DNA of 64,000 nt, from positions 1-64,000 of the forward strand of contig CALFVD010000102.1 in NCBI GenBank assembly GCA_937928005.1, written 5' to 3'. A program made the position numbers and the translations under genes. The notes under the pieces are model-generated. The model had not been told where the DNA came from and did no database searches. It saw only the letters and a list, made by a program, of their open reading frames with translations. Below, in pieces: positions 9,044-18,308 of the stretch (within the stretch, counting starts at the first letter, position 1; the number at the start of each line of letters is the position of its first letter). The DNA comes from an uncultured Neomegalonema sp. (GTDB taxonomy: Bacteria; Pseudomonadota; Alphaproteobacteria; Rhodobacterales; Rhodobacteraceae).

Positions 9044-10261
9044 ATGACCGTTCAGGACCCCAACAGCTTCCGCACCCTCCCCGACGACGAAGGCCGTTTC
9101 GGCCAGTTCGGCGGGCGTTTCGTGGCCGAAACGCTGATGCCTCTGATCCTCGATCTGGAGAAGGCCTATGCGGAAGCAAAGAACGACCGGGGTTTCCGTT
9201 CGGAGATGGAGAATCTGTGGCGCTACTATGTGGGTCGCCCCTCGCCACTTTATTTCGCCCAACGCCTGACCGAGCATCTGGGCGGCGCGAAAATTTATCT
9301 CAAACGCGATGAGCTGAACCATACCGGCGCGCACAAGATTAATAACGTGCTGGGCCAAATCCTGCTTGCCCGCCGTATGGGCAAGACCCGCATCATCGCC
9401 GAAACCGGCGCGGGCCAGCATGGCGTCGCCACCGCGACTGTCTGCGCGAAATTCGGCCTCAAATGTGTTGTGTTCATGGGCGCGACCGATGTGGAACGCC
9501 AAAAACCCAACGTCTTTCGCATGAAACTGCTGGGCGCGGAGATCATCCCTGTCACCTCCGGCAAAGCGACCCTGAAGGACGCGATGAACGAGGCGCTGCG
9601 CGACTGGGTCACGAATGTCGACGACACGTTCTACTGCATCGGCACGGTCGCAGGCCCACACCCCTACCCCGCGATGGTCCGCGATTTCCAGTCGATCATC
9701 GGCTGGGAGGCAAAGAGCCAGATCAAGCACGCCGAAAACCGGATGCCCGACCTGCTGGTCGCGTGCATCGGCGGCGGCTCGAACGCGATGGGCCTGTTCC
9801 ATCCGTTCCTCGATGAGAAAGACGTGCGCATGATCGGCGTCGAAGCGGGAGGCAAGGGCGTCGATACCGACGAGCACGCCGCCTCTCTCACGGGTGGGCG
9901 CCCCGGCGTGCTGCATGGCAACCGCACCTATCTGCTGCAAGATGATGACGGCCAGATATCCGAGGCCCATTCCATCTCTGCCGGTCTCGACTATCCCGGC
10001 ATCGGCCCGGAACATGCTTGGCTCAAGGAGGCCGAGCGCGTCGAATACGTGGCCGTCAATGACGACGAGGCGCTGGTCGCGTTCCAGCTTTGCTGTGAGA
10101 TGGAGGGCATCATCCCTGCGCTCGAACCGGCCCACGCCCTCGCCCATGTAATGAAAATCGCGCCCGACATGGACGAAAAACAGGTTATCGTCCTCAACAT
10201 GTGCGGACGTGGCGATAAGGATATCTTCACCGTTGCCGACGCCCTCGGCATCGAAATCTAG
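9044..10261 (+). CDS. trpB: Tryptophan synthase beta subunit
   Basis: TrpB condenses indole with serine to give tryptophan, using PLP, in an alpha2-beta2 complex with TrpA. The 405-residue protein carries the PLP lysine K98 in [10 protein letters not shown], the TGAGQHG loop and the phosphate-binding GGGSNAMG. I placed the start at the ATG preceded by GAGGATCG; a TTG 15 bases upstream is also in frame. trpA follows after 113 bases. trpF, often found before trpB in this order, is absent here; a DUF1348 gene takes its place. Confidence 0.98.
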   Translation: MTVQDPNSFRTLPDDEGRFGQFGGRFVAETLMPLILDLEKAYAEAKNDRGFRSEMENLWRYYVGRPSPLYFAQRLTEHLGGAKIYLKRDELNHTGAHKINNVLGQILLARRMGKTRIIAETGAGQHGVATATVCAKFGLKCVVFMGATDVERQKPNVFRMKLLGAEIIPVTSGKATLKDAMNEALRDWVTNVDDTFYCIGTVAGPHPYPAMVRDFQSIIGWEAKSQIKHAENRMPDLLVACIGGGSNAMGLFHPFLDEKDVRMIGVEAGGKGVDTDEHAASLTGGRPGVLHGNRTYLLQDDDGQISEAHSISAGLDYPGIGPEHAWLKEAERVEYVAVNDDEALVAFQLCCEMEGIIPALEPAHALAHVMKIAPDMDEKQVIVLNMCGRGDKDIFTVADALGIEI

Positions 10262-10374
10262 CATTGCAAGGCAAGGCTGGACCCGGACGGGCCTAACCAT
10301 TAGAAAGCCGCGCAATTCATTATACATTACGACAGGAGAGGCCGCATAGGCGGCTTCCCCCGGAAGGAAACTGA

Positions 10375-11199
10375 ATGTCGCGCATTGCACAGCGTTTCGC
10401 GAAACTAAAAGACGAAAACCGCGCGGCTTTCGTCAGCTTCGTGATGGCGGGTGATCCGACCCCCGATGCCTGCGGCAAGCTGCTCAAGGGCCTGCCCGCT
10501 GCGGGCGTCGATATCATCGAAATCGGAATGCCCTTCACCGACCCGATGGCCGATGGCCCTGCCGTCCAGCTTGCGGGACAGCGGGCGCTTGCTGCTGGGC
10601 AAACGCTGAAAAGCACGCTGGAGATGGTTGCTACCTTTCGCAAAGGCGATGACGAAACGCCGATAGTGCTGATGGGTTATTACAACCCCATCTTCAACCA
10701 CGGGGTCGAGGCTTTCCTCAAGGATGCCAAGGAAGCCGGGATCGACGGCCTGATCGTCGTTGACCTGCCCCCCGAAGAGGACACGGAACTGTGCCTACCC
10801 GCCAAGGAAGCCGGGATCGACTTCATCCGCCTCGCCACGCCCACCACCGATGACGAGCGTTTGCCCAAGGTTCTCCAGAACACCTCCGGCTTTATCTATT
10901 ACGTCTCCATTGCCGGGATCACGGGTGCGGGCAGCGCGGATACCGGGGCCGTTGAAGCGGCGATGAAGCGCATCAAAGCCAAGACCGACCTACCCGTCGT
11001 CGTCGGCTTTGGTGTCAAGACACCTGAGCAAGGGGCGGAGCTGGCCAAGGTCGCCGATGGCGTCGTCGTCGGCTCGGCCATTATCGACATGATCGCCGAA
11101 CGCCTCGACAAAAAAGGCAAGCCGAAGGTCGGTCTGGTCAAGAACGTTACCGCTTTCGTGAAATCGCTCGCCGACTCTGTTCATTCCGCGCGCGGATGA
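10375..11199 (+). CDS. trpA: Tryptophan synthase alpha subunit
   Basis: TrpA cleaves indole-3-glycerol phosphate and channels indole to TrpB. The 274-residue TIM barrel has the catalytic acids at the standard positions, E49 (DIIEIGMPF) and D60 (DPMADGP), and the phosphate loop [15 protein letters not shown] lies 7 bases before the ATG. A small hairpin (GCCGC 10341-10345 / GCGGC 10350-10354) sits in the trpB-trpA gap. The next gene, accD, begins 54 bases downstream. Confidence 0.98.
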   Translation: MSRIAQRFAKLKDENRAAFVSFVMAGDPTPDACGKLLKGLPAAGVDIIEIGMPFTDPMADGPAVQLAGQRALAAGQTLKSTLEMVATFRKGDDETPIVLMGYYNPIFNHGVEAFLKDAKEAGIDGLIVVDLPPEEDTELCLPAKEAGIDFIRLATPTTDDERLPKVLQNTSGFIYYVSIAGITGAGSADTGAVEAAMKRIKAKTDLPVVVGFGVKTPEQGAELAKVADGVVVGSAIIDMIAERLDKKGKPKVGLVKNVTAFVKSLADSVHSARG

Positions 11200-11253
11200 T
11201 AGGGTACATCGTATGATGATAGCCCTAGCCCCCCTAGCCGTGGGACGCCCGCG

Positions 11254-12177
11254 ATGAACTGGATCACCAACTACGTTCGCCCTCGCATTGGCACGCTGCT
11301 AAACCGACGCGAGACGCCTGACAATCTGTGGGTTAAATGCCTCGATTGCAGCCAGATGATCTTCCATCGCGAATTGACCGAATCGCGACAGGTTTGCCCC
11401 TATTGCTCGCACCACATGCGCATTTCGCCAGCGGAGCGATTCGAGGCATTATTCGATAACGGCGCATTCAAGGAAATAGAACCACCGCAAGCCGTGGTTG
11501 ACCCATTGGGCTTTCGCGATACCAAACGCTATACTGACCGCCTGAAAGAAGCGCGCAAGGCCACGGGGCGCATGGATGCGGTGCTGATCGGTAAAGGCGA
11601 GATACTCGGCGTCAAGGCCATCGCCGCCGCCTCCGATTTCTCCTTTATGGCCGGATCGATGGGCGTGGCCGTGGGCGATGCCATCCTCGAAGGCGCACGC
11701 AAGGCCGTCGATGAGAACGCGCCCTTCATCATGTTCTCGGCGGCGGGTGGGGCGCGGATGCAGGAAGGTATCCTCTCGCTGATGCAGATGCCGCGCACGA
11801 CCATCGCGGTCCAGATGCTACGCGAAGCCAAGCTACCCTATATCTCCGTCTTCACCCATCCAACAACGGGCGGCGTCACCGCCTCCTATGCGATGCTCGG
11901 CGATGTGCAGATTTCGGAACCCGAAGCCTTGATCTGCTTCGCCGGGCCGCGCGTGATTGAACAGACAATCCGCGAAAAACTGCCCGAAGGGTTTCAGCGC
12001 GCCGAATACCTGCTGGAGCATGGGATGCTCGATATGGTGGTTGATCGCCGCAAGATGCGCGTCGAGATTGGGCGTCTGCTACGCCTGATGCTCAAGATGC
12101 CCGCTCATACCGAGGCTTTGCCAGCGCCAGAGGATGTGCCCCCTGCGCCCACGCCGCCGCCCGATGAATCCGCCTGA
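11254..12177 (+). CDS. accD: Acetyl-CoA carboxylase carboxyltransferase beta subunit
   Basis: AccD with AccA moves carboxyl from carboxybiotin to acetyl-CoA, giving malonyl-CoA for fatty acid synthesis. The four zinc-ribbon cysteines are C29, C32, C48 and C51, followed by the crotonase-like domain (SFMAGSMGVAVGDAI; AGGARMQEG; FTHPTTGGVTASYAMLGD). Length is 307 residues with a Pro-rich tail (PPAPTPPP). It is followed by folC with one base between stop and start, so the pair is probably translated from one message. Confidence 0.97.
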   Translation: MNWITNYVRPRIGTLLNRRETPDNLWVKCLDCSQMIFHRELTESRQVCPYCSHHMRISPAERFEALFDNGAFKEIEPPQAVVDPLGFRDTKRYTDRLKEARKATGRMDAVLIGKGEILGVKAIAAASDFSFMAGSMGVAVGDAILEGARKAVDENAPFIMFSAAGGARMQEGILSLMQMPRTTIAVQMLREAKLPYISVFTHPTTGGVTASYAMLGDVQISEPEALICFAGPRVIEQTIREKLPEGFQRAEYLLEHGMLDMVVDRRKMRVEIGRLLRLMLKMPAHTEALPAPEDVPPAPTPPPDESA

Positions 12178-12178
12178 C

Positions 12179-13489
12179 ATGGCCGGAACCCAAAGCGCGG
12201 CGAGCGATGCAATCTTAGCCCGCCTACTCAACCTACATCCCAAGATCATTGATTTGTCCCTCGACCGAATGGTCCGCCTGCTCGACGCCTTGGGCAACCC
12301 CGAACGCGACCTCCCGCCCGTCATCCATATCGCCGGAACCAACGGCAAAGGATCGACTGGCGCGTTCCTGCGCGCGGGGCTGGAGGCGGCGGGCAAGACC
12401 GTCCACGCCTACACCTCACCACATCTAGCCCGCTTTCACGAACGCATTCGCCTCGCGGGTGAGTTGATTTCCGAGGATACGTTGGCCGATCTGCTGGCCG
12501 AATGCGAGGAGGCGAACGAAGGCAACGCGATTACCTTCTTTGAGGTTACGACCGTCGCTGCCCTGCTTGCCTTTAGCCATATTCCGGCGGATTACTGCAT
12601 TCTGGAGGTTGGCTTGGGTGGTCGGCTAGACGCGACCAACGTGATCGACGACCCCGCATTGACCATCATCACCCCCGTCTCGCTCGACCACCAATCCTAT
12701 CTGGGCGAGACGCTAACCGATATCGCATGCGAGAAGGCGGGCATCATCAAACCCGGTATTCCGGTCGTTGTCGGACGGCAGGAGGAAGAAGCACTGAAGG
12801 TTATCGCAGAAAAAGCCATTCTGAACAAAGCGATGGTCCATGCCTTCGGGGCCGATTGGTCCGTGCGACGCGAGGCGAACGGTTTCTCGGTGCAATATCC
12901 CAACGGCCTCCTAGACTTGCCCCGCCCTGCCCTACAAGGCGACCATCAGTTCGAGAATGCAGGCGCGGCGATTATGGCGCTTTCGCTACTGGGCTTGGAT
13001 AATGAGCACGTGGCCACCCATGCCGTTACCCGCGCCGAATGGCCCGCACGGATGCAGCGTTTGCGCGAAGGCCCGCTGATCGATGCGGCCCCCAATGGTA
13101 GCGAGGTCTGGCTCGATGGCGGCCATAATCCGGCGGCGGGCGAGGCCATTGCGACGCTGATCGCCGACATGGAGGAGCAGACGCCGAAGCCCTTCTACAT
13201 GGTCTGCGGGATGCTCAATACGAAAGACCCGACCGGATATCTGGAACCGTTTCAGGGGTTGGTTCGCCGCGTCTATTGCGTGTCAATTCCCGGCGAAGAT
13301 GCCACGCTGGATGCCGAAGACTTAATGGATGTGGCCCTCGACGCCGACCTCGACGCCATCGCCGTGGAAAACGTCGCCACCGCCATCCGCCTCATCGCTG
13401 GCGAAGAAAGTACCGACCTAGAACCCCCACGTATCCTCATCTGTGGCTCGCTGTATCTGGCGGGCAGGGTATTGCGCGAGAACGGATAA
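12179..13489 (+). CDS. folC: Bifunctional dihydrofolate synthase / folylpolyglutamate synthase
   Basis: FolC adds glutamate to dihydropteroate and then to folates. The 436-residue protein has the Mur-ligase ATP loop AGTNGKGST (about 52-60), the following AYTSPHLARFHERIR, LEVGLGGRLDATN, and the C-terminal WLDGGHNPAAG. I took the ATG one base after the accD stop because the conserved ASDAILARLLNLHPKIIDL segment follows at once; ATGs at 12164 and 12134 would overlap accD and add poorly conserved residues. No strong ribosome-binding site is visible, consistent with coupling to accD. Confidence 0.96.
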   Translation: MAGTQSAASDAILARLLNLHPKIIDLSLDRMVRLLDALGNPERDLPPVIHIAGTNGKGSTGAFLRAGLEAAGKTVHAYTSPHLARFHERIRLAGELISEDTLADLLAECEEANEGNAITFFEVTTVAALLAFSHIPADYCILEVGLGGRLDATNVIDDPALTIITPVSLDHQSYLGETLTDIACEKAGIIKPGIPVVVGRQEEEALKVIAEKAILNKAMVHAFGADWSVRREANGFSVQYPNGLLDLPRPALQGDHQFENAGAAIMALSLLGLDNEHVATHAVTRAEWPARMQRLREGPLIDAAPNGSEVWLDGGHNPAAGEAIATLIADMEEQTPKPFYMVCGMLNTKDPTGYLEPFQGLVRRVYCVSIPGEDATLDAEDLMDVALDADLDAIAVENVATAIRLIAGEESTDLEPPRILICGSLYLAGRVLRENG

Positions 13490-13527
13490 CTCTGCTCTCG
13501 CTCCATGAGGAGAGGGCTATGGCAGAT

Positions 13528-14121
13528 TCAATCCACCCGCCCCCAAGGCAGCATCCGCCGCAATACGCTGTCACGATCCACAAAATGATGCTTCAAAGCG
13601 CCGCCAATATGCAGCAGCAGCAATGCCGCCAGCAGATAGGAGCTATAGGCGTGGATGGTATGGAACAACGCCTCCAATTCCTTATCCGACGGTGCGATGG
13701 GGTCGGGCAACTCGAACAGGCCGAACACCATGTTCTTGATCTGCACCGGATACGCATTCGCATCGTTTAACGGCGAGGCCGAGGCCATCAACCACCCGCT
13801 CAGTGGCATTACGAACATCAGAGCATAGAGACCGTAATGGGTCAGATGCGCCGCCCCACGCTCCCATGCGGATTGCCCCTCCGGTAGCGCGGGCGTCACC
13901 GGGTTCGCCCATCGCCATAAAACCCGCAACACCGCCAGCGTGAAGGCCACAAACCCGAACGACTTATGAATCTGCGTCAATTCGATCTGTAGAAACATGT
14001 CGCTTAGGAAATTGGCCATATAGGTGCCCACCAGCGCCAATCCGATGATGAGCAAAGCCATCACCCAATGGAACACTTTGGCGGGCCACCCCCATCGCGT
14101 GCGTGTGTTCTTTAGGCTCAC
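13528..14121 (-). CDS. Cytochrome b561 family protein
   Basis: The 197-residue inner-membrane di-haem cytochrome has four hydrophobic segments. Candidate haem histidines are in KVFHWVMALL, LTQIHKSFGF, FHTIHAYSSY and LLLLHIGGALKHHF. It is the last gene of a three-gene minus-strand operon and overlaps the YceI gene before it by 4 bases (ATGA). Cytochrome b561 next to YceI is a recurring bacterial pairing; the redox partner of the pair is not known. Confidence 0.93.
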   Translation of the reverse strand: MSLKNTRTRWGWPAKVFHWVMALLIIGLALVGTYMANFLSDMFLQIELTQIHKSFGFVAFTLAVLRVLWRWANPVTPALPEGQSAWERGAAHLTHYGLYALMFVMPLSGWLMASASPLNDANAYPVQIKNMVFGLFELPDPIAPSDKELEALFHTIHAYSSYLLAALLLLHIGGALKHHFVDRDSVLRRMLPWGRVD

Positions 14122-14687
14122 CGCACATCCCCGGATTCTCGCAAGGCGACGATATCGAAATTGATCCGTACCGTCTCGCCAATGCTGATAATAGATTCCA
14201 GCAATGGATCTCTCAGGCGAAAGTCGCGGCGGCTAAATGCGATATCCCCGGTCGCGCGGGCCTCACGCCCATCATCATGCAAGGTTACAGGAAAACGCAC
14301 AGGATGCTGGATGCCCTTGATTTCCAGCGTGCCCATTGCGTCGTAGCCTTCGCCACCTCGTGGCTCTAACCCACCTAATGTGAATCGTGCCTTGGGATGG
14401 CTCGTACTATCTAACCATTCAGGGGTTTCAAGGACTCCCTCGCGCAGGATATCCCCCAACGCGAGGCTCGCCGTCGATACCGTCAGAGCAGCAGTGCTGC
14501 GCTTGGCATTTTCAGCATCGTAGTCCAATGTGCCCCCGAAACGCCTAAATACGCCGCGCTTAGCCTTCCCATCTTCCTCGTAAACAAAGGAAATGACGCT
14601 CCGCGCTGTATCGATCTGCCACGCTCGTGCATCAACGGGAAGAACAGCTAACAACAACGCAGTAGCAAGGGCGATTACACGGGTCAT
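14118..14687 (-). CDS. YceI-family protein, second copy
   Basis: A 189-residue exported protein with a signal peptide (MTRVIALATALLLAVLPVDARA). YceI proteins are lipocalin-like barrels that bind long isoprenoids such as ubiquinone precursors. Family features are AWQIDTARSVISFVYEEDGKAK at the start of the mature protein, STASLALGDILREGVLETPEWLDS and GTLEIKGIQHPV. It overlaps both neighbours by 4 bases (14118-14121 and 14684-14687), so translation is coupled. It is clearly diverged from the copy upstream. Confidence 0.92.
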   Translation of the reverse strand: MTRVIALATALLLAVLPVDARAWQIDTARSVISFVYEEDGKAKRGVFRRFGGTLDYDAENAKRSTAALTVSTASLALGDILREGVLETPEWLDSTSHPKARFTLGGLEPRGGEGYDAMGTLEIKGIQHPVRFPVTLHDDGREARATGDIAFSRRDFRLRDPLLESIISIGETVRINFDIVALRESGDVR

Positions 14688-15271
14688 TGCGTGGGATAGA
14701 TTTCGAGGTCGACCTGCAAGGGAATGACATTCCCAACCGCCCCGGAAGCATAAGTCACGCCATAATCTGTACGGTCGATTTCACCCGTAATGCTGAATCC
14801 CGTGATAACCCGGCCATTCAGACCCGGCAAAGGCGATGGCGCGCTTTTGCGCAATTTCACATCGAATACCTCTTCATTTGTCTCATCGAGGATCGTCAGA
14901 TCACCGGTTAGCTTGGCGGTATCAGCACCGGTCATCTCAATCTTCTTTGATTTGAAGACGATATCGGCGAACTTTTCGACATTCAGGAAATCATTCCCAC
15001 GGACATGCTCGTCGCGCGCATCCCACAGCGTGTTAACCGATGCCGCATCAATGGTGAATGTGACGGAGGATTTTTCCGGCGCATCTGGATCATAATCAAT
15101 ATCCGCATCAAACTTAGTGAAGAAACCATGCGTTAGCGAATAGCCGAGGTGATCGACCTTGAAGGTCACGGCAGTATGCGACTTGTCGAGTGTGTAGGGC
15201 GCGGCTTGTGCCCCGAAAGCTAATCCCGTTGCCAGTAGTGCGGCGCTGAGACTCTTAACGGATACGAACAT
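14684..15271 (-). CDS. YceI-family protein, first copy
   Basis: A 195-residue periplasmic YceI protein. The start at 15271 is set by a strong ribosome-binding site, AAGGAG, 8 bases upstream, and by the signal peptide that follows (MFVSVKSLSAALLATGLAFG, cut after AQA). The mature part begins APYTLDKSHTAVTFKVDHLG, with HVRGNDFLNVEKFADIVFKS and FSITGEIDRTDYGV as further family marks. It opens the yceI-yceI-cytochrome b561 operon and is transcribed away from the aminotransferase gene at 15430, with about 160 bases between. Confidence 0.95.
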   Translation of the reverse strand: MFVSVKSLSAALLATGLAFGAQAAPYTLDKSHTAVTFKVDHLGYSLTHGFFTKFDADIDYDPDAPEKSSVTFTIDAASVNTLWDARDEHVRGNDFLNVEKFADIVFKSKKIEMTGADTAKLTGDLTILDETNEEVFDVKLRKSAPSPLPGLNGRVITGFSITGEIDRTDYGVTYASGAVGNVIPLQVDLEIYPTQ

Positions 15272-15429
15272 GGTAAACTCCTTTGAATTGGGCGATGACC
15301 CGATTTCAACAGTGCATATGGTATCGCAGTAACAGCGCGCTAGCCCCTTCGCGAAAGCGTGAGGATCAGGGCATGACGCCGCGCAAAGCTGTGATAAACG
15401 GACAGAGCAACCCGACACGAGGACCGACC

Positions 15430-16686
15430 ATGTTCGACCAAAACCCCGGCCTGATCGACGCTATTCGCGACCGCTTTGCCCATGTCGCCACCTGTCCCGT
15501 TCAGGGGAATCGCATCTTCTTCGAGAACGCAGGCGGGGCGCTGACCTTGAAATCAGTGGTCGATACCTCGGCTCAGTATGCGGCCATTCCCGACAATCAG
15601 GGCCGCGACAACCCAATGTCAAAGGAACTAGTCGCCGTAATTGCCAAGGCGAAGACCGACACAATGACCTTCCTCAATGCGAAAGAGGGTCAGGTCTTCG
15701 TGGGTGAGAGCGGCACGGAATTGCTGTTCCGCATGATCTCGAACGCGATCATCGAATCTACGGAAGGTGGTTCAGTCATTGGCACGACCCTCGAACACCC
15801 CGCCTCGCGCAGCGCGGCACAACGCTGGGCCAAAATCGCGCGCAAAGATTATATCGCCGTTCCCCATGACGACACCACCGGCACCGTAACAGCGGATGCC
15901 TATGCCGCGTTGGTCCGCCCCGATACCCGCGTCGCCACAATCATCCACACCTCGCCCGTTACCGGCATGGCCGTCGATGTGGCCGCCGTATCAAAAGTAA
16001 TCCGCGCCGTCGCCCCCGATTGTTACATCATCGTGGACGGCATTCAACACGCAGCCCATGGGCAACTCGATATCGACAGCTACGGCATCGACGGCTATGC
16101 AATCTCGCCTTACAAGGTCTTCTCGCGCCACGGCTTTGGTATCGCATGGATATCTGACCGCCTGACCGCCCTACCCCATGACAGCCTAATCGACGGACCG
16201 GCGGGTAATTGGGAGCTTGGCACCCGCGATACGGGCGCCTATGCCACAATGTCGGATGTGATCGGTTATTTCGACTGGCTCGGTACGCATTACAGCGACA
16301 GTGACAATATGCGCACCCGGCTGGAGGCGGCGGGCGCGGCCATCCATGACCATGAGCAAGCCCTGACCCGCGCTATGCTCCACGGCACGGGAAACCTCAA
16401 AGGGTTGGCCGATATGGCGTCAGTCCACATTATCGGCGGCATCGATAACCCTGCGCGCGAAGGGTTGGTCGCCTGCTGGGTCGAGGGCATTGATACACCG
16501 GACGTCATTGCGGCGCTGAGCGAACGCGGCATCCGCGTGCATATCCGCAAGAACGACCATTATTCCGGCAATATCCTAACGCCGATAGGCCGCCCCGATT
16601 GTATCCGCGTCTCCATGTGTCACTACAACACCATCGAAGAAGTGGCCCAGTTCCTGACCGCCATGCGGGAGATTGCGGAGGGGTAG
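15430..16686 (+). CDS. Class V aminotransferase (cysteine-desulfurase-like, PLP)
   Basis: A 418-residue fold-type I PLP enzyme. The PLP lysine lies in AISPYKVFSRHG, the cofactor aspartate in CYIIVDGIQHAAHG, and the C-terminus has the IRVSMCHYNTIEEVAQFL pattern. The loop where SufS-type desulfurases carry their catalytic cysteine reads RKNDHYSGNI, with no cysteine, so desulfurase activity is doubtful. GAGGA precedes the ATG; upstream in-frame ATGs would add a 49-residue unconserved stretch. The substrate is unknown. Confidence 0.85.
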   Translation: MFDQNPGLIDAIRDRFAHVATCPVQGNRIFFENAGGALTLKSVVDTSAQYAAIPDNQGRDNPMSKELVAVIAKAKTDTMTFLNAKEGQVFVGESGTELLFRMISNAIIESTEGGSVIGTTLEHPASRSAAQRWAKIARKDYIAVPHDDTTGTVTADAYAALVRPDTRVATIIHTSPVTGMAVDVAAVSKVIRAVAPDCYIIVDGIQHAAHGQLDIDSYGIDGYAISPYKVFSRHGFGIAWISDRLTALPHDSLIDGPAGNWELGTRDTGAYATMSDVIGYFDWLGTHYSDSDNMRTRLEAAGAAIHDHEQALTRAMLHGTGNLKGLADMASVHIIGGIDNPAREGLVACWVEGIDTPDVIAALSERGIRVHIRKNDHYSGNILTPIGRPDCIRVSMCHYNTIEEVAQFLTAMREIAEG

Positions 16687-16792
16687 ACCCGCTCATCACC
16701 TATGCCAGAAGGGATAACCGCATCACCGGGCAGAGGATTGGAAAGCGACCCAAAAGCTAAAAATATCAATAAAATCAACGTTAAATAAAAAA

Positions 16793-16820
16793 TTTACCAT
16801 AGTGTTTGATATATTATACT
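16793..16820 (+). promoter_or_regulatory. Candidate sigma-70-type promoter for the TadG-like gene
   Basis: TTTACC (16793-16798), a 16-base spacer and TATACT (16815-16820) lie in an AT-rich stretch. They would give a leader of about 65 bases before the ATG at 16892. Confidence 0.4.
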
Positions 16821-16891
16821 ACGATTTTAACAACTAAATAAAGCATCCTTGCGATTTTTGATCTCAACAAAAACTCTAAGGGTGGTTCGAT

Positions 16892-18205
16892 ATGGGCGCT
16901 GTCAAATACAAATCATCATCAGATATTATACTGAGTGACAATGACGGCACTCACATACTTCGCCGCTTTAAAGATAATCGCACAGGCAGCGTCAGCATGA
17001 TGACCGGCCTGCTATTCGTCGCGGTCGTCGGTGCTGCTGGGTTTGCGACAGATTACGCGCGGGCAGTGAATGCAAAACACGAATTGCAAAGAAAGCTAGA
17101 CGGCGCATTGATTAGCGCTGCCCGCAAAGACCCGGAACTGCGGGTTGGCAGTGCCGAAAACATCTTCAGTGTGAACACGACAGATTGGTATGACGTCGAA
17201 GTTAGCATCGATGCACCGACGAACGAACGCCTAACAGGCGAAGCAATGGTTGAAGTGCCTTCGTATTTCGGCGGTATTATTGGGATAGATACGCTCTATG
17301 CTGATGCCAAATCAGAAGTAGGCATCACCGCCCGTACAAGCCCGCCAATCACTGGTGGAGGCAACAATAAAGCCTGCATCATACTGGAAAGCACTGATGC
17401 TTTAGAAGCTTTGCGTGTGAATTCCGGGGCGGACATCACGGCACCTGACTGTGAGATTCACGTTAATTCAGAACATTCTCGCGCCGCAAACTTTAATGCC
17501 GGGATCGCTATGGATGTTGCAAAAATCTGCATTCAGGGCAGCGGCATAACGAGCAATAATGAAACAGTGGATAATGTAGAGACAAATTGTAATGCCATTT
17601 CCAGTCCCTTCAAGAACGCGCTTCCCGAACAGAATCCCACCTCATGTGATTACTCGAACCTGAATCATAGCGGTGGCAGCATCAGGCTCTCACCAGGTGT
17701 CTATTGTGGGTGGCACAACTTCAAGAATAATGTGAATGTTACGTTCCAGCCGGGCACGTATATTCTAAAAGACGGTGGCTGGAATGTTGATGGTGGCAAC
17801 TGGGCAGGCGATGGAATTACGTTTTACTTCCACGACACGAGTAAGATACAATTCAATAGCGCCGTTCAGGCGACCCTGACACCACCAACTGAAGGCGATC
17901 TCGCAGGCGTGATATTCTACGAGAAGGAAGGTCTTGCAAACTCAGAATTTGTTCTCAATGATTCCCGTGATTTCGACATTTCTGGCCTGATATACCTGCC
18001 AAGCCGCGATACGATCTATAATTCAGGGTCTCAATTGCGTAGCCGTGGAATGACGATGGTTCTCAACACGCTGATCCTGAACAGCACGGTGTGGAACCTA
18101 AATAGTGGACCATTGGCTGTGGACACGTATTCGGGCGAAGTGGCCCAAGCAGGAAAGAGCAGCACCGAAAGCATCACCACGTACAGCGCCTACGTGATCG
18201 AATAG
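16892..18205 (+). CDS. TadG-like pilus-assembly / surface protein
   Basis: A 437-residue membrane-anchored protein. After a polar start, residues about 31-75 match the TadE/TadG-type N-terminus: a hydrophobic segment (MMTGLLFVAVVGAAGFATDY) followed by ARAVNAKHELQRKLDGALISAAR. The exported part is rich in Asn, Ser and Thr, with paired cysteines and no recognised catalytic motif. The ATG follows AAGGGTGG. No other tad or flp genes lie nearby, so this is an orphan minor-pilin-like or surface protein. The family assignment rests only on the N-terminal part. Confidence 0.7.
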   Translation: MGAVKYKSSSDIILSDNDGTHILRRFKDNRTGSVSMMTGLLFVAVVGAAGFATDYARAVNAKHELQRKLDGALISAARKDPELRVGSAENIFSVNTTDWYDVEVSIDAPTNERLTGEAMVEVPSYFGGIIGIDTLYADAKSEVGITARTSPPITGGGNNKACIILESTDALEALRVNSGADITAPDCEIHVNSEHSRAANFNAGIAMDVAKICIQGSGITSNNETVDNVETNCNAISSPFKNALPEQNPTSCDYSNLNHSGGSIRLSPGVYCGWHNFKNNVNVTFQPGTYILKDGGWNVDGGNWAGDGITFYFHDTSKIQFNSAVQATLTPPTEGDLAGVIFYEKEGLANSEFVLNDSRDFDISGLIYLPSRDTIYNSGSQLRSRGMTMVLNTLILNSTVWNLNSGPLAVDTYSGEVAQAGKSSTESITTYSAYVIE

Positions 18206-18218
18206 AAAAACCCACACA

Positions 18219-18308
18219 GCGAATTGCGATAAACCTGAGCCATGTTTTGCGCCAAAACCTGCACGAAACATGGCGCTTGGTGATTCAGGATAATCACAAT
18301 TCGCTTTA
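18219..18308. repeat. Dispersed palindromic element, copy 1
   Basis: A long imperfect palindrome between two convergent genes. The outer arms are GCGAATTGCGAT (18219-18230) and its near complement ending at 18305. An inner arm CCTGA pairs with TCAGG, and the core arm GCCATGTTT pairs with AAACATGGC. The right end, TTTA, holds the stop codon (TAA on the minus strand) of the dehydrogenase gene at 18306. Related copies lie at 28940 and 44717. It may act as a two-way terminator. Confidence 0.85.

Noticed and set aside
8996-10390. Long minus-strand frame (464 codons) opposite trpB
   Set aside because: It is antisense to trpB, whose every motif is intact on the plus strand. The frame is a shadow of high GC and codon bias, with no ribosome-binding site and no recognisable protein.
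15283-15429. N-terminal extension of the class V aminotransferase from an upstream start at 15283
   Set aside because: The extra 49 residues are unconserved in composition and cross the promoter region of the divergent yceI gene; the ATG at 15430 has GAGGA.
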